Positions 26,889 to 36,190 are shown, numbered from the stretch's first letter. The stretch: DNA of 64,000 nt from Pyxidicoccus trucidator (GCF_010894435.1 NZ_JAAIXZ010000001.1:712322-776321); one strand, 5' to 3'. Notes: a model not told the origin generated them from the letters alone. Made by a program: numbers and translations.

Positions 26889-28318
26889 TGCGCGCACTGA
26901 ACCTGATGACGTGCTGCACCCTGCTCCTGGCCGGCTGCAGCTTCACCACCGCGGGCGGCCTCACCGAGTGTGAGTCCAGCGCGGACTGCGACACCGGCCA
27001 GGTGTGCGACACCAGCGCCGGCTTCTGCCTGCCCCAGCCCGTGGGCTGTGGCGACGTGTTCGACCCCACCAAGAACCCCAACGCCATTCCCATTGGCGCG
27101 GCGCTGCCCTTGACGACCTCCGAGGGCCCGGATGAGTCGGAGGAGCAGGCGCTCAACTCCATCAAGCTGGCCATCGAAGAGGTCAACCAGCGCGAGGGCA
27201 TCAACGGCCGGCCCTTCCTCCTCTACATCTGCGACACCGGCTCCGACGCCGCGCGGGCCCGCGAGCAGGCCGAGTGGCTGGTGAACGAGAAGGACGTGCC
27301 GGTGGTCTTCACCTCCGGCAGTGCGCAGACGATTGCCGCCTCCAGCGTCACCATCGCCGCCGGCGCGCTGATGATGACGCACACCTCGACGAGCCCGGAC
27401 ATCGCCACGCTGCCCGACAAGACGCAGGGCACCGCGGGCCTGGTGTGGCGCACGGCGCCCTCGGACACGCTGCAGGGCCGCATCATCGGCGACCTGCTCC
27501 AGGGCGACATCGCCGTGGCGGGCGGCGCGACGCCCTTCGCCGGCACGGACAACGTGGTCATCGCCTACGTGGACGACCCGTACGGCCAGGGCCTGTTCGG
27601 CGTGACGCTCCGCCGGCTCGTCGAGCCGCGCGTCACCTCCGCGCAGTACAAGCGCAATGGGGACGTGAGTCCGGCGGTGACGGCCATCACCAACAACCAG
27701 CCCGACGTCACGGTGATGGTGGGCTTCTCCGAGGACAACGCCAAAATCATCAGCCAGCTCGTGTCCCAGGGCCGGACGGGGCTGAAGTGGTTCTTCACGG
27801 ACGCCGGCAAGGACCCGGGCCTGTTCACCTCGCTGGGCGCCAACAGCAGCCAGGTCACTGGCGCCTACGGCACCGCCCCGGCCCAGGCCCGCCCCGGGGA
27901 CGACGTGTACCGCCAGTTCGCCAACCGCTTCGAGGCCGCCTACGGCAAGGACCCGGGCCAGTTCTCCTTCACCGCGCACGCCTATGACGCCATGTACATG
28001 GTGGCCCTGGGTGCCGCCTACGCCGCGGGCGCCGACGCCGCCAAGCCCCAGCCCATCACCGGGGCCCGCATCGCCGAGGGCCTGACGCGCATGACGCCCG
28101 TCGCGGGTGTCTCCGCTCCCCCCTTCTCCCTGGGCTTCAACGACTTCACCAGCGCCCGGAACGCCATCCGCACGGGCACGGTCATCAACGTGAAGGGCGC
28201 CAGCGGCGAGCTGGACTTCGACAACAACACCGGCGAGGCCCCGTCCGAGTACGAGCTGTGGCGCGTGGTGAACGGCGCCTTCGAGACGGTGCAGCTCATC
28301 AACCCGCCCGCGGACTGA
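26888..28318 (+). CDS. Periplasmic Leu/Ile/Val-type solute-binding lipoprotein with Cys-rich N-terminus
   Basis: 476-residue Peripla_BP_6-type protein. The lipobox is LLAGC with Cys17. Next comes a small Cys-rich module: CESSADC, CDTSAGFC and VGCGD, eight cysteines' worth of spacing like the short repeats common in myxobacterial lipoproteins. From residue about 70 a type I binding fold begins (AIPIGAALPLTTSEGP, then AIEEVNQREGINGRPFLL), with VVFTSGSAQTIAASSV and VIAYVDDPYGQGLFGVTLR. No permease or ATPase genes are near, so it may act as a sensor or receptor. It overlaps the TPR gene by one base and its 3' end overlaps the convergent aminotransferase by 20 bases. Confidence 0.85.
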   Translation: MRALNLMTCCTLLLAGCSFTTAGGLTECESSADCDTGQVCDTSAGFCLPQPVGCGDVFDPTKNPNAIPIGAALPLTTSEGPDESEEQALNSIKLAIEEVNQREGINGRPFLLYICDTGSDAARAREQAEWLVNEKDVPVVFTSGSAQTIAASSVTIAAGALMMTHTSTSPDIATLPDKTQGTAGLVWRTAPSDTLQGRIIGDLLQGDIAVAGGATPFAGTDNVVIAYVDDPYGQGLFGVTLRRLVEPRVTSAQYKRNGDVSPAVTAITNNQPDVTVMVGFSEDNAKIISQLVSQGRTGLKWFFTDAGKDPGLFTSLGANSSQVTGAYGTAPAQARPGDDVYRQFANRFEAAYGKDPGQFSFTAHAYDAMYMVALGAAYAAGADAAKPQPITGARIAEGLTRMTPVAGVSAPPFSLGFNDFTSARNAIRTGTVINVKGASGELDFDNNTGEAPSEYELWRVVNGAFETVQLINPPAD

Positions 28319-29489
28319 CGGGGCCCTCCCCCAGCACCCGCGCCAGCACCTCCACGGCGGCGGCGAACACCTCGGGCTGTGGCAGCAGCGACAGCACGAG
28401 GAAGGCGCCGCCGCCGAAGTCGTAGAAGAAGCCCGGCTGCGCCAGCACGCCCGCGTCCAGCAGGGCAAGGCACGTGGCCTCCTCCCCCGGCTCCCGGGGC
28501 AGCCGCAGCACCGCGCTCCACCCGCCGTGCGCGGGCACCACGTCCCACGTGGCGCCCACCGGGCGGGCCGCGACGAGCCGCTGGCGGTTGCCCCTCACGC
28601 GCTCCAGCACCGCCGCCTGGAAGCGGGGCACGTGGCCCAGCAGCGCCGGCAGCGCCAGCTGCACGGGCGTGCCCACCGGCAGGTACGTGTCCGCCACCCA
28701 CTCCAGCCGGGCCAGCGCCTCGTCCCGCAAGGCGGGCGGGCCGCCCACGTGCGTCCAGCCCAGCTTGAGGCCGGGCAGGCCGGCCACCTTGGACAGGCCG
28801 GACAGGGCGAAGGTGAGCGCGGGCAGCGCGCGTCCGGCCACCGTGGGCACCCGGCCCGGCTCGGCGTCCCACGCGAAGTCGCTGAACACCTCGTCGGAGA
28901 CGAGCGCCAGCCCGTGGCGCGCGCACGCGTCCGCCAGGGCGGCCAGCTCGCCCTCGTGCAGGTAGTGGCCGGTGGGGTTGCCGGGATTCACCACCAGCAC
29001 CGCGCGGGTGCGGGCGTCGCGCGCGGCCTCCACCTCGTCCACGTCCAGGCCGAAGCCGTGCGCGCGGGGCAGGCGGTAGGGCCGCGTCTCCACGCCCTCC
29101 AGGCGCGCGAGGTGCTCGAAGAGGGGGTAGCTGGGCGCGGGGACGAGGACGTTGTCCCCCGGCTCGCACAGCAGCTTGAAGAGCCAGCCGTAGGCCTCGC
29201 TGGTGCTGGCCGTCAGCACCAGGTGCTCGGGCGAGACGGCCGCGCCCCGTGCCGCCAGGTGCGTGGCCAGGGCCTCACGCGCGGAGAGGAGGCCCGGGGC
29301 CTCCGGGGCGTAGCCACAGGCGCCGGGAGGGGCGAGCAGGGCCTCCGCGGGGGCGGGCAGCCCCACGCGCGTGGGGTTGGACTCGGTGACGTCCAACAGC
29401 GGGCGCCCGCGGGCGCGGTGCCGGGCGAGCGCCTCGGCCAGCGGGTTGGGCGTGCGGGGGAAGTCGGAGCGCGCGGAGAAGCCGCTCAC
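28299..29489 (-). CDS. PLP-dependent class I/II aminotransferase
   Basis: 396-residue fold type I enzyme. Seen: VLTASTSEAYGWLFKLLCEPGDNV, VLVVNPGNPTGHYL, LALVSDEVFSDFAW with the PLP-pairing Asp, and LSGLSKVAGLPGLKLGW, where SKVAG contains the Schiff-base Lys and GLKLGW the phosphate-binding region. Arg near the end (usual substrate-carboxylate binder) is not obvious. The start overlaps the stop of the upstream small gene by four bases (ATGA). The last 20 bases overlap the end of the convergent solute-binding lipoprotein gene. The biotin genes lie upstream on the same strand, separated by a hairpin. Substrate unknown; it does not look like BioA. Confidence 0.88.
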   Translation of the reverse strand: MSGFSARSDFPRTPNPLAEALARHRARGRPLLDVTESNPTRVGLPAPAEALLAPPGACGYAPEAPGLLSAREALATHLAARGAAVSPEHLVLTASTSEAYGWLFKLLCEPGDNVLVPAPSYPLFEHLARLEGVETRPYRLPRAHGFGLDVDEVEAARDARTRAVLVVNPGNPTGHYLHEGELAALADACARHGLALVSDEVFSDFAWDAEPGRVPTVAGRALPALTFALSGLSKVAGLPGLKLGWTHVGGPPALRDEALARLEWVADTYLPVGTPVQLALPALLGHVPRFQAAVLERVRGNRQRLVAARPVGATWDVVPAHGGWSAVLRLPREPGEEATCLALLDAGVLAQPGFFYDFGGGAFLVLSLLPQPEVFAAAVEVLARVLGEGPVSPRAG

Positions 29490-29764
29490 AGGCCCGTCTG
29501 CAGCATGGCACTGGCCACGCGGCGGATGAGCTCCCTGCGCACTTCCTTGCGGCAGTGCTCGATGGCCTTCTCGTGGGGCCTCGGCAGCTCGGGGTCTCTG
29601 GCGCGCAGGGCAGTCCGCAGGACGAGCTCGACCTTGGAGGGCTCGATGTGGAACAGCCGAGGCCCCTCCTTCTGGAGGAAGTAGCTGAGCCCCCTCTGGT
29701 CGATGAGCTTCTTGAAGAAGCGCCGGACGTCCGCGTGGAACGTGAGGTCGATGATGTCCGCCAT
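29486..29764 (-). CDS. Small soluble protein, unknown function
   Basis: 92 residues: MADIIDLTFHADVRRFFKKL, then RGLSYFLQKEGPRLFHIEPSKVELVL and a C-terminal helix. No signal, span or motif is recognised. The frame continues upstream to an ATG at 29803, but those 13 codons use TTT, TTG and CGA, unlike the strong G/C third-position bias that begins at 29764, so the shorter start is preferred. It overlaps the aminotransferase start by four bases, which suggests co-translation and perhaps a partnership. Confidence 0.6.
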   Translation of the reverse strand: MADIIDLTFHADVRRFFKKLIDQRGLSYFLQKEGPRLFHIEPSKVELVLRTALRARDPELPRPHEKAIEHCRKEVRRELIRRVASAMLQTGL

Positions 29765-29867
29765 TCGCAACGCGTTCTCGCGCGGAAAAAACGGCGCGTC
29801 CATTTCACGGCCATGTCACCTGAAAACTTGCGCGACCTGTAGCACTGGCCCTCTGGACGAAACGCGC

Positions 29868-29891
29868 CGGAGGCCGATTTTCCGGCCTCCG
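29868..29891 (-). terminator. Hairpin after bioD
   Basis: CGGAGGCCG at 29868-29876 pairs with CGGCCTCCG at 29883-29891 around a six-base loop. On the minus strand it follows the bioD stop by a few bases and is followed by GCGCGTTTCG, so termination of the biotin operon is likely though the T run is short. Confidence 0.6.
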
Positions 29892-29896
29892 CGCGA

Positions 29897-30574
29897 TCAG
29901 GGCATCAGCGGCTGGAGCGCGCGGCGGAACGCGGCGTGCCGTCGCCGCGCGTCAGGCAGGTACGGCACCGGGCCCAGCACCGGCACGCCGTGGCGCTCCT
30001 CCAGCAGCAGGCGGTTGTCGCGCTCCGACGCGTCTCTCGCGGGGGTGCCGCGCGACAGCAGCACGGCCTTCACGGGGATGCGGCGCGCGGTGAGCGCCTG
30101 GAGCGACAGGGCCGTGTGGTTGAGGGTGCCCAGGCCCGCGCGGGCCACCAGCAGCACGGGCAGGCGCAGGGCGGCGATGAGGTCGATGACGTCGTGCCGC
30201 GAGTCCAGGGGGACGAAGAGGCCGCCGGCCCCCTCCACCACCGTGGCGCCATGGGAGAGCCGCTTCCAGGCGGCCAGGGTGACGTCCCAGTCCGGCTCCC
30301 GGCCCAGGCGGCGCGCGGCCACGCCGGGGGCCAGGGGCGCGCGGAATCGGTGGGGACAGAGCGCGTCCACGGGCAGCGTGCTGCGCGCGGCCTCGCGCAG
30401 GGCCAGGGTGTCGGCGGGGGCGCGCAGGGAGGCGCAGCCGCTCTCGTAGGGCTTGAAGCCCTGGGGCTGGAGGCCCGCATCCGCCAGCAGCGACAGCAGC
30501 GCGCACGAGGCCTGCGTCTTGCCCACGCCGGTGTCCGTGCCGGTGACGAAGATTTGGAAGGGGCGGCTAGCCAT
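29897..30574 (-). CDS. bioD: Dethiobiotin synthase
   Basis: ATP-dependent carboxylase that closes the ureido ring of dethiobiotin from 7,8-diaminopelargonate. The P-loop [12 protein letters not shown] lies at residues 9-20, GFKPYESGC supplies the substrate Lys, and [13 protein letters not shown] is the Mg-binding region typical of BioD. 225 residues is the usual length. The start overlaps the stop of bioF by eight bases. No bioA, bioC or bioH is seen in the window. Confidence 0.93.
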   Translation of the reverse strand: MASRPFQIFVTGTDTGVGKTQASCALLSLLADAGLQPQGFKPYESGCASLRAPADTLALREAARSTLPVDALCPHRFRAPLAPGVAARRLGREPDWDVTLAAWKRLSHGATVVEGAGGLFVPLDSRHDVIDLIAALRLPVLLVARAGLGTLNHTALSLQALTARRIPVKAVLLSRGTPARDASERDNRLLLEERHGVPVLGPVPYLPDARRRHAAFRRALQPLMP

Positions 30575-31877
30575 GGTGCACTCCCACCCTGCGCAGGGCG
30601 TCCAGCGCCAGGTCCACGTGGCCCACGGTGTGGGCGGCGGAGAGGCAGAAGCGCAGCCGGCTGGTGCCCTCGGGCACGGTGGGCGGGCGGATGGCCTTCA
30701 CCAGCACGCCCGCCTCGCGCAGACGGCGCGCGGCGTCCAGGGCGCGCTCGGGCTCGCCGAGGATGATGGGAAAGACGGCGCTGCGGGCTTCGGCGCGCAG
30801 GCCCAGGGCGCGCAGTCCGGCGGCGAAGCGGCGGATGTTGCGCCACAGCCGCTCGCGCAGGGCCGGGTCTCCCTCCACGACGTCCACGGCGGCCTCGGCG
30901 GCGGCGCACAGCGCGGCGGGCAGCGCGGTGGAGAAGACGAAGGGGCGCGCGCGGGACACCAGCAGGTCCGCCACCGCGCGCGACGTGGCCACGTACGCGC
31001 CCATGACACCCAGCGCCTTGCTCAGCGTGCCCATGCGCAGGTCCACCCGGCCCTCCAGGCCCAGCTCCTCGCACAGGCCGGCGCCCCGGGCGCCCAGCAC
31101 GCCCGTGGCATGGGCCTCGTCCACCATCAGCGCGGCGCCGTGCGCTTCGCACGCTTCGACGATATCCCGCAGCGGGGCCACGTCGCCGTCCATGGAGAAG
31201 ACGGTGTCGGTGACGACCAGCTTGCGCCGCGCGGGCGTGTCCGCCAGGGCGCGGGCCAGGGCCTCCACGTCCGCGTGCGGGTAGACGACGACGCGGGCGC
31301 GGGACAGGCGGCAGCCGTCCACGAGGGAGGCATGGTTGAGGGCGTCGGAGAAGACGGCATCCCCGGGCCCCACCAGCGCGGGGAGGATGCCGGTGTTGGC
31401 GGCGTAGCCGCTGTTGAAGAGGAGGACGGCCTCGGCGCGCTCGAAGGCGGCCAGCCTCGCCTCCAGCTGGTGGTGGGCGGACGTGTCGCCCACGACGAGC
31501 CGGCTGGCGCCGGTGCCCATACCGTACCGCTCCAGTGCTGCTGCGGCGGCGGCGCGCGGGGACGGCGACGCGGCCAGCCCCAGGTAGTCGTTGGAGGAGA
31601 AGTTGACGAGCGTCTCCCCGCCCACGCGGACCACCGGGCCCTGGGCCGACTCCAGCGGCTCCAGGTACCGGCACAGGCCGCGCGCGGAGAGGGAGGACAG
31701 GTCCTCCCGCGCCCACGCCGAGGCCACGCCTTGCGCCGCAGGCCCTGGCGTTTCAGACACGGAGCCCGCCAGCGCCACGGCTTCCTGAGCTTCAGACACG
31801 GAGCCCGCCAGCACCACGCCCTCGGGCGCGCTCCCCTGCCCCGGCTCCAGGGCCACCGCCGCCTTCGTGCCGCTCAC
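30567..31877 (-). CDS. bioF: 8-amino-7-oxononanoate synthase
   Basis: PLP enzyme joining pimeloyl thioester and alanine. Core motifs: [62 protein letters not shown] (PLP Asp) and [14 protein letters not shown] with the Schiff-base Lys. The GTG at 31877 follows the bioB stop by eight bases and gives 436 residues, about 50 more than usual. The GTG at 31727 would give 386, the normal length. The extra region contains a short tandem repeat and has no recognisable fold, so the shorter form is quite possible. It overlaps bioD by eight bases at its 3' end. Confidence 0.92.
   Translation of the reverse strand: MSGTKAAVALEPGQGSAPEGVVLAGSVSEAQEAVALAGSVSETPGPAAQGVASAWAREDLSSLSARGLCRYLEPLESAQGPVVRVGGETLVNFSSNDYLGLAASPSPRAAAAAALERYGMGTGASRLVVGDTSAHHQLEARLAAFERAEAVLLFNSGYAANTGILPALVGPGDAVFSDALNHASLVDGCRLSRARVVVYPHADVEALARALADTPARRKLVVTDTVFSMDGDVAPLRDIVEACEAHGAALMVDEAHATGVLGARGAGLCEELGLEGRVDLRMGTLSKALGVMGAYVATSRAVADLLVSRARPFVFSTALPAALCAAAEAAVDVVEGDPALRERLWRNIRRFAAGLRALGLRAEARSAVFPIILGEPERALDAARRLREAGVLVKAIRPPTVPEGTSRLRFCLSAAHTVGHVDLALDALRRVGVHHG
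31752..31818. repeat. Tandem 28-bp repeat, 39-base period, in the bioF 5' region
   Basis: TTCAGACACGGAGCCCGCCA starts at 31752 and at 31791. Each copy extends for 28 bases with one mismatch. The 39-base period is 13 codons, so on the minus strand it encodes AGSVSE twice, in frame with bioF. It looks like a recent in-frame duplication in a poorly constrained leader or linker. Confidence 0.7.
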
Positions 31878-31885
31878 GCGCGGAC

Positions 31886-32920
31886 CTACCCGTCCCGCCG
31901 CGGCTCCAGCGGGCGGATGCCGGCCTTCTCCAGCAGGGCCATGTCCTGGCCGTACTCGGGGTTGCCGGTGGTGAGCAGCTTCTCGCCGAAGAAGAGCGAG
32001 TTGGCGCCCGCCATCATGCACAGCAGCTGCGCCTCCTCGTTCATCTGCTGGCGGCCCGCGGACAGGCGCACCATGGCCTGGGGCATGAGGATGCGGGCGG
32101 TGGCGATGGTGCGCACCATGTCCACCGTGTCCACGCGCGGCTGCTCGGCCAGCGGCGTGCCCTCGACGGCGACCAGCGCGTTGATGGGCACCGACTCCGG
32201 GTGGTGGTCCTGGTTGGACAGGGTGCGCAGCAGGTTGCAGCGGTCGTCCACGGACTCGCCCATGCCGATGATGCCGCCGCAGCACACGGAGATGCCGGCG
32301 TCGCGCACCCGGTTGAGCGTCCGCAGCCGGTCGTCGAAGGTGCGGGTGGAGATGATGTCGCCGTAGTGCTCGGGCGAGGTGTCCAGGTTGTGGTTGTACG
32401 CGGACAGGCCCGCCTCGCGCAGGCGCTTCGCCTGGCTGTCGGTGAGCATGCCCAGCGTGGCGCACGCCTCCATGCCCAGGGAGCGCACGCCGCGCACCAT
32501 CTCCAGCACGCTGTCGAACTGCGGGCCGTCCTTCACCTCGCGCCAGGCGGCGCCCATGCAGAAGCGGGTGGCCCCGGCGGCGCGGGCCTTCGACGCGGCC
32601 GCCAGCACCTCCGGCACCGCCATCAGCTTGTCCGCCTTGACGCCCGTCTTGTAGCGGGCCGCCTGCGGGCAGTACGCGCAGTCCTCGGAGCAGCCGCCCG
32701 TCTTGATGGACAGCAGCGAGCACAGCTGCACCTTGTTGTCCTGGAACACGGAGCGGTGCACCGTCTGCGCCCGGTGGACCAGGTCCAGCAGCGGCATCCC
32801 GTAGATGGCGCGGACCTCGGCCAGCGACCAGTCATGGCGCACGTCCACGCCCGGGGGCGGCGGCGCGGCCGTGTGGGAATGACCGTGGAACGACTCGCTG
32901 GGGGCGGAGGTGTCGGGCAT
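31886..32920 (-). CDS. bioB: Biotin synthase
   Basis: Radical SAM enzyme inserting sulfur into dethiobiotin. The cluster motif CSEDCAYC supplies Cys77, Cys81 and Cys84; other family strings are [46 protein letters not shown] and RLSAGRQQM with the Arg/Cys ligands of the second cluster. 344 residues. ATG 32920 is preceded by GAGGAG; ATG 32938 would add six residues but lacks a site. It is first in a bioB-bioF-bioD operon and lies downstream of a BirA-like operator. Confidence 0.95.
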   Translation of the reverse strand: MPDTSAPSESFHGHSHTAAPPPPGVDVRHDWSLAEVRAIYGMPLLDLVHRAQTVHRSVFQDNKVQLCSLLSIKTGGCSEDCAYCPQAARYKTGVKADKLMAVPEVLAAASKARAAGATRFCMGAAWREVKDGPQFDSVLEMVRGVRSLGMEACATLGMLTDSQAKRLREAGLSAYNHNLDTSPEHYGDIISTRTFDDRLRTLNRVRDAGISVCCGGIIGMGESVDDRCNLLRTLSNQDHHPESVPINALVAVEGTPLAEQPRVDTVDMVRTIATARILMPQAMVRLSAGRQQMNEEAQLLCMMAGANSLFFGEKLLTTGNPEYGQDMALLEKAGIRPLEPRRDG

Positions 32921-32970
32921 GGGCTCCTCGGCAGGCATGAGGAGCGCGAACGTGCGCGGGCGCCGGGAAC

Positions 32971-33002
32971 TTGTCAACGCATCTGAGCGAGGAGGTTGAC
33001 GA
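32971..33002. promoter_or_regulatory. Putative BirA biotin operator upstream of bioB
   Basis: TTGTCAACG, a 14-base spacer, then GGTTGACGA. The known BirA consensus is close to TTGTTAACC-N14/15-GGTTAACAA, so each half matches seven of nine positions and the spacing is right. It lies 51-82 bases before the bioB start, where a repressor site would be expected. It works only if this organism's BirA has a DNA-binding domain, which the window does not show. Confidence 0.6.
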
Positions 33003-33090
33003 CTTTCCCCAAGACAACGGGCCGGCACTGTCCGGGGAAGCCCCCGGGGTGCCGGCCCTGCCCTCTTCAATCCTTCAATCGAAGCTGGCG

Positions 33091-33360
33091 CTAGACACGT
33101 ACGCGTCGGCGCCCGCCGGCCATGCCCACCAGGAACAGCACCAGCAGCGCGCCCAGCACGGAGAACAGCAGCCCCGTCGGGTGCAGGTCGAAGATGCGGC
33201 CGTCGCTGCGGAACAGCGAGGCGACGAAGCCGCCCACGAAGGAGCCGGCGACGCCGAGCAGCGTGGTGGCGATGAGCCCCATGGACTGGTTGCCCGGCAT
33301 GAGCGCGCGAGCGATGAGGCCGGCCAGCAGACCGATAACCAGGAAAGCAATGATCCCCAT
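33091..33360 (-). CDS. GlsB/YeaQ/YmgE-family stress membrane protein
   Basis: 89 residues, three hydrophobic spans: [41 protein letters not shown] and [18 protein letters not shown], with a basic tail. This is the transglycosylase-associated (YmgE/YeaQ) membrane family, often induced by stress. GGGAGGT six bases before ATG 33360 is a strong ribosome site and rules out longer upstream starts. It is divergent from radA across a 178-base gap. Confidence 0.85.
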   Translation of the reverse strand: MGIIAFLVIGLLAGLIARALMPGNQSMGLIATTLLGVAGSFVGGFVASLFRSDGRIFDLHPTGLLFSVLGALLVLFLVGMAGGRRRVRV

Positions 33361-33538
33361 GACTACCTCCCTTGCTTGGGAGCGGCGCTGCGTGCGCCAC
33401 TCACTTGGAAGCAAAGTGGGTGGCCCTCCCCGGAGGTACAACTTGACAGCCGGGGGTTGACACTGAGCTTGCCTGCTCCCCTGTCTGCCCAACCTGTAAG
33501 GGCGTAAAAACGTCAGGGTTCCGCGCTATGCCCCACCC

Positions 33539-34903
33539 ATGGCGAAGGCGAAGACGCACTACTCCTGCCAGGCGTGCGGGTACCAGACGGCGAAGTGGCT
33601 CGGGAAGTGCCCGGACTGCGGCGCGTGGAGCTCACTGCTGGAGGAGACGGAAGCAAAGGTGGACGACAAGCGCCCGGCATGGGGCGCGTCGGGCGGCGCG
33701 TCCCGGCCGGTGTTGCTCAAGGAGGTGAGCGGCGAGACGGAGGTGCGCCGCCGCACGGGCATCGCCGAGTTCGACCGAGTGCTGGGTGGCGGCGTGGTGA
33801 GCGGCTCGCTGGTGCTGCTGGGCGGAGACCCGGGCATCGGCAAGTCCACGCTGCTGCTGGCGGCGCTGGACAAGCTGGCCCGCCACGGGCCGGTGCTCTA
33901 CGTGTCGGGTGAGGAGAGCCTGCGGCAGACGAAGATGCGCGCCGAGCGACTCCAGGTAGCGGGCGACGCCATCCACCTGTTCGCGGAGACGGACGCGGAG
34001 CGGGTGCTGGCGGCCACCGAGGCGCTCAAGCCGCAGGCGCTGGTGGTGGACTCCATCCAGACCATGTACCTGCCGGAGCTGGGCAACGCGCCGGGCAGCA
34101 TCACCCAGGTGCGCGAGGTGGCGGGCCGGCTGATGGCGTACGCCAAGCGCACGGGGGTGCCCACCTTCCTCGTGGGCCACGTGACGAAGGAGGGCTCCAT
34201 CGCGGGCCCGCGCGTGCTGGAGCACATGGTGGACACCGTCCTCTACTTCGAGGGCGAGCGCGGCCACCCGTTCCGAATCCTGCGCGCACACAAGAACCGC
34301 TTCGGCTCCACCAACGAGATTGGCGTCTTCGAGATGAAGGGCGCGGGGCTGATGGAAGTCACGGACCCATCCGCCCTCTTCCTCTCCGAGCGTCCGCTGG
34401 GCAAGTCCGGCAGCGTCGTCACCAGCACGCTGAACGGCACGCGGCCGTTGCTGGTGGAGGTGCAGGCGCTGGTGGCGCCCACGGGCTACGGCACCGCGCG
34501 GCGCACGGCCATTGGCGTGGACGGCAACCGCGTGGCGCTGCTGGCGGCGGTGCTGGAGAAGAAGGAGGAGATTCCGCTGGTGGGCTGCGACCTGTTCGTC
34601 AACGTCGCGGGCGGCATGCAGCTCAACGAGCCCGCGTGTGACCTCGCGGTGTGCGCGGCGCTGGTGAGCAGCCTGCAGAACCGGCCGCTGGACGCGAAGA
34701 CGCTGGTGCTGGGCGAGGTGGGCCTGGCCGGCGAGGTGCGCGCGGTGGGCCAGGTGGAGCCCCGGCTCGCCGAGGCGGCGAAGATGGGCTTCCAGCGGGT
34801 GGTGATGCCCGCCGGCAGCGCGCGGAGGCTGGACGGCGCCGTGAAGATGAAGGTGGTGGGCGTGGAGACGCTCGGCGAGGCGCTGGCGGCGATGTTCGAC
34901 TGA
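33539..34903 (+). CDS. radA: DNA repair/branch-migration protein RadA
   Basis: Hexameric RecA-like ATPase that promotes branch migration during recombination. Order of parts: C4 zinc finger (Cys10, Cys13, Cys24, Cys27), Walker A GGDPGIGKST near residue 100, the LVVDSIQTMY Walker B, the RadA-specific KNRFGS motif (RAHKNRFGST), and a C-terminal Lon-like domain (NVAGGMQLNEPACDLAV). 454 residues is standard. The ATG follows CCCACCC with no clear ribosome site. Confidence 0.96.
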   Translation: MAKAKTHYSCQACGYQTAKWLGKCPDCGAWSSLLEETEAKVDDKRPAWGASGGASRPVLLKEVSGETEVRRRTGIAEFDRVLGGGVVSGSLVLLGGDPGIGKSTLLLAALDKLARHGPVLYVSGEESLRQTKMRAERLQVAGDAIHLFAETDAERVLAATEALKPQALVVDSIQTMYLPELGNAPGSITQVREVAGRLMAYAKRTGVPTFLVGHVTKEGSIAGPRVLEHMVDTVLYFEGERGHPFRILRAHKNRFGSTNEIGVFEMKGAGLMEVTDPSALFLSERPLGKSGSVVTSTLNGTRPLLVEVQALVAPTGYGTARRTAIGVDGNRVALLAAVLEKKEEIPLVGCDLFVNVAGGMQLNEPACDLAVCAALVSSLQNRPLDAKTLVLGEVGLAGEVRAVGQVEPRLAEAAKMGFQRVVMPAGSARRLDGAVKMKVVGVETLGEALAAMFD

Positions 34904-34936
34904 GCCGGCCGCCCACCGACGGCCTCCCGCCGCGCT

Positions 34937-34964
34937 GCTCGCTTCGGCCTGAGCCGAAGCGAGC
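34937..34964. terminator. Hairpin between convergent radA and LLM oxidoreductase genes
   Basis: GCTCGCTTCGGC (34937-34948) and GCCGAAGCGAGC (34953-34964) form a perfect 12-bp stem with loop CTGA. It sits between two gene ends and could serve both directions. No T tract. Confidence 0.65.
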
Positions 34965-34996
34965 GGGGGCCACGCCCGTGCTCCCGGACTCGGCGC

Positions 34997-36190
34997 CTAC
35001 GGTGCCGCGGGCGTCTTGAACTCGGGGATGAGCTCCCCGGTGAGGCGGATGCTCTTCATGACCTTGTCATGCGGCAGGGCGCCCACCTGGTGGAAGGACA
35101 TCAGCGCGTCGATGCCCAGCGCCTCGTAGCGCTTCAGGCGCGTGCGCACCTGGTCCTGGGTGCCGACAATCAGCGAGTCCTGCTCGCTGAGCACCTCCCA
35201 GACCTGTCCGTCCGGTACGTCCTCCCCCCCGACGATGCGGCCGAGCAGCCGCTGCGCCCGGGACTGCGGCGCGTTCGGGTCCTTCTTGCGCATGAACTGC
35301 CCCGTCAGGCCTCCACCCGCGGGGTCCTTCGCCAGCGCCTCCAATTCGGCCGCCGTGCGCATGAAGACCTCCTTCGCCTCGAAGAAGGTGAAGGAGCCAT
35401 TCGTGTACCAGGCCGCGGCCTTCGCGGCGCCGTTCTCCATGGCCTCCCGCTCGGTGTCCGCGCAGTGCACGAAGGTGAAGAAGGCGACCTGGTTGTTGAC
35501 GAACTCGCCCACCGGCTCGCACCGCGTGCGCAGGGCCTCGCGGTAGATGTGAATCATCTCCGCGACTTCCTCGGGCGAGGCCCAGAGCGTCACGCCCAGC
35601 GCGCCCACTCCGTTGCGCCCCGCCTGCTCGAATGACGCCGGGCTGGAGCACGCCTGCCACAGCGGCGGGTGCGGCTTGCGGTACGGCTTGGGAATGACGC
35701 TGATGTCCTTGAGCTTGTAGTCCGGGCTGTCCCAGGAGAACTTCTCCCGGGTCCACATCTTCGGAACCATCTCGAAGGCCTGCTGCATCTGCCCGCGCGT
35801 GGAGTCCGGGTCGATGTTGAAGGTGCGCCACTCGGGGATGGTGCTGCGGGCCAGGCCGAGCTGGAAGCGGCCCCCGCTCAGGTGGTCGATGAAGGCCCCG
35901 CGCTCCGCGATGCGGATGGGGTGGTTGAAGCGCCCCGGCGCCAGCACCGACGAGTGGCCCACGTGCAGGTTCTTCGTGCTCATGGCGATGGCCGTGAGCA
36001 TGCACTCGGGCGCCGAGCTGTAGCTGAACTCCACGGCGGTGTGGTGCTCCACCTGCCACCAGACGCCGTAGCCCATCTCATCCGCCAGCTTCGCCTGCTC
36101 CAGCGTCTCCTGGATGAGCCGGTGCTCATGGTCCGGACCGGTCCAGTGCTCCTTCGGGTGCTGCATCTCCGAGAAGATGTCGAGTCTCAT
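34997..36190 (-). CDS. Luciferase-like (LLM) flavin-dependent monooxygenase
   Basis: 397-residue bacterial-luciferase-fold oxidoreductase using reduced flavin. Family segments: MRLDIFSEMQHP, GYGVWWQVEHHTAVEFSY, HVGHSSVLAPGRFNHPIRIAE, LSGGRFQLGLARST, PPLWQACSSPASFEQAG and GTQDQVRTRLKRYEALGID. ATG 36190 follows AGAGGAGGGGGAC, a very strong ribosome site. It is monocistronic and convergent with radA. Substrate unknown. Confidence 0.88.
   Translation of the reverse strand: MRLDIFSEMQHPKEHWTGPDHEHRLIQETLEQAKLADEMGYGVWWQVEHHTAVEFSYSSAPECMLTAIAMSTKNLHVGHSSVLAPGRFNHPIRIAERGAFIDHLSGGRFQLGLARSTIPEWRTFNIDPDSTRGQMQQAFEMVPKMWTREKFSWDSPDYKLKDISVIPKPYRKPHPPLWQACSSPASFEQAGRNGVGALGVTLWASPEEVAEMIHIYREALRTRCEPVGEFVNNQVAFFTFVHCADTEREAMENGAAKAAAWYTNGSFTFFEAKEVFMRTAAELEALAKDPAGGGLTGQFMRKKDPNAPQSRAQRLLGRIVGGEDVPDGQVWEVLSEQDSLIVGTQDQVRTRLKRYEALGIDALMSFHQVGALPHDKVMKSIRLTGELIPEFKTPAAP

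Noticed and set aside
28299-29489. The aminotransferase as BioA, completing the biotin operon
   Set aside because: It shows the class I/II motif (SKVAGLPGLKLGW), not the class III aminotransferase layout of BioA.
31878-32723. The bioF frame extended upstream across bioB
   Set aside because: The extra translation lies antiphase over BioB, whose radical SAM motif is intact. bioF cannot begin before 31877.
33443-33462. Two TTGACA strings 14 bp apart before radA
   Set aside because: Perfect -35 words, but neither has a clear -10 word about 17 bases downstream, and the region is shared with the divergent stress gene. Noted only.
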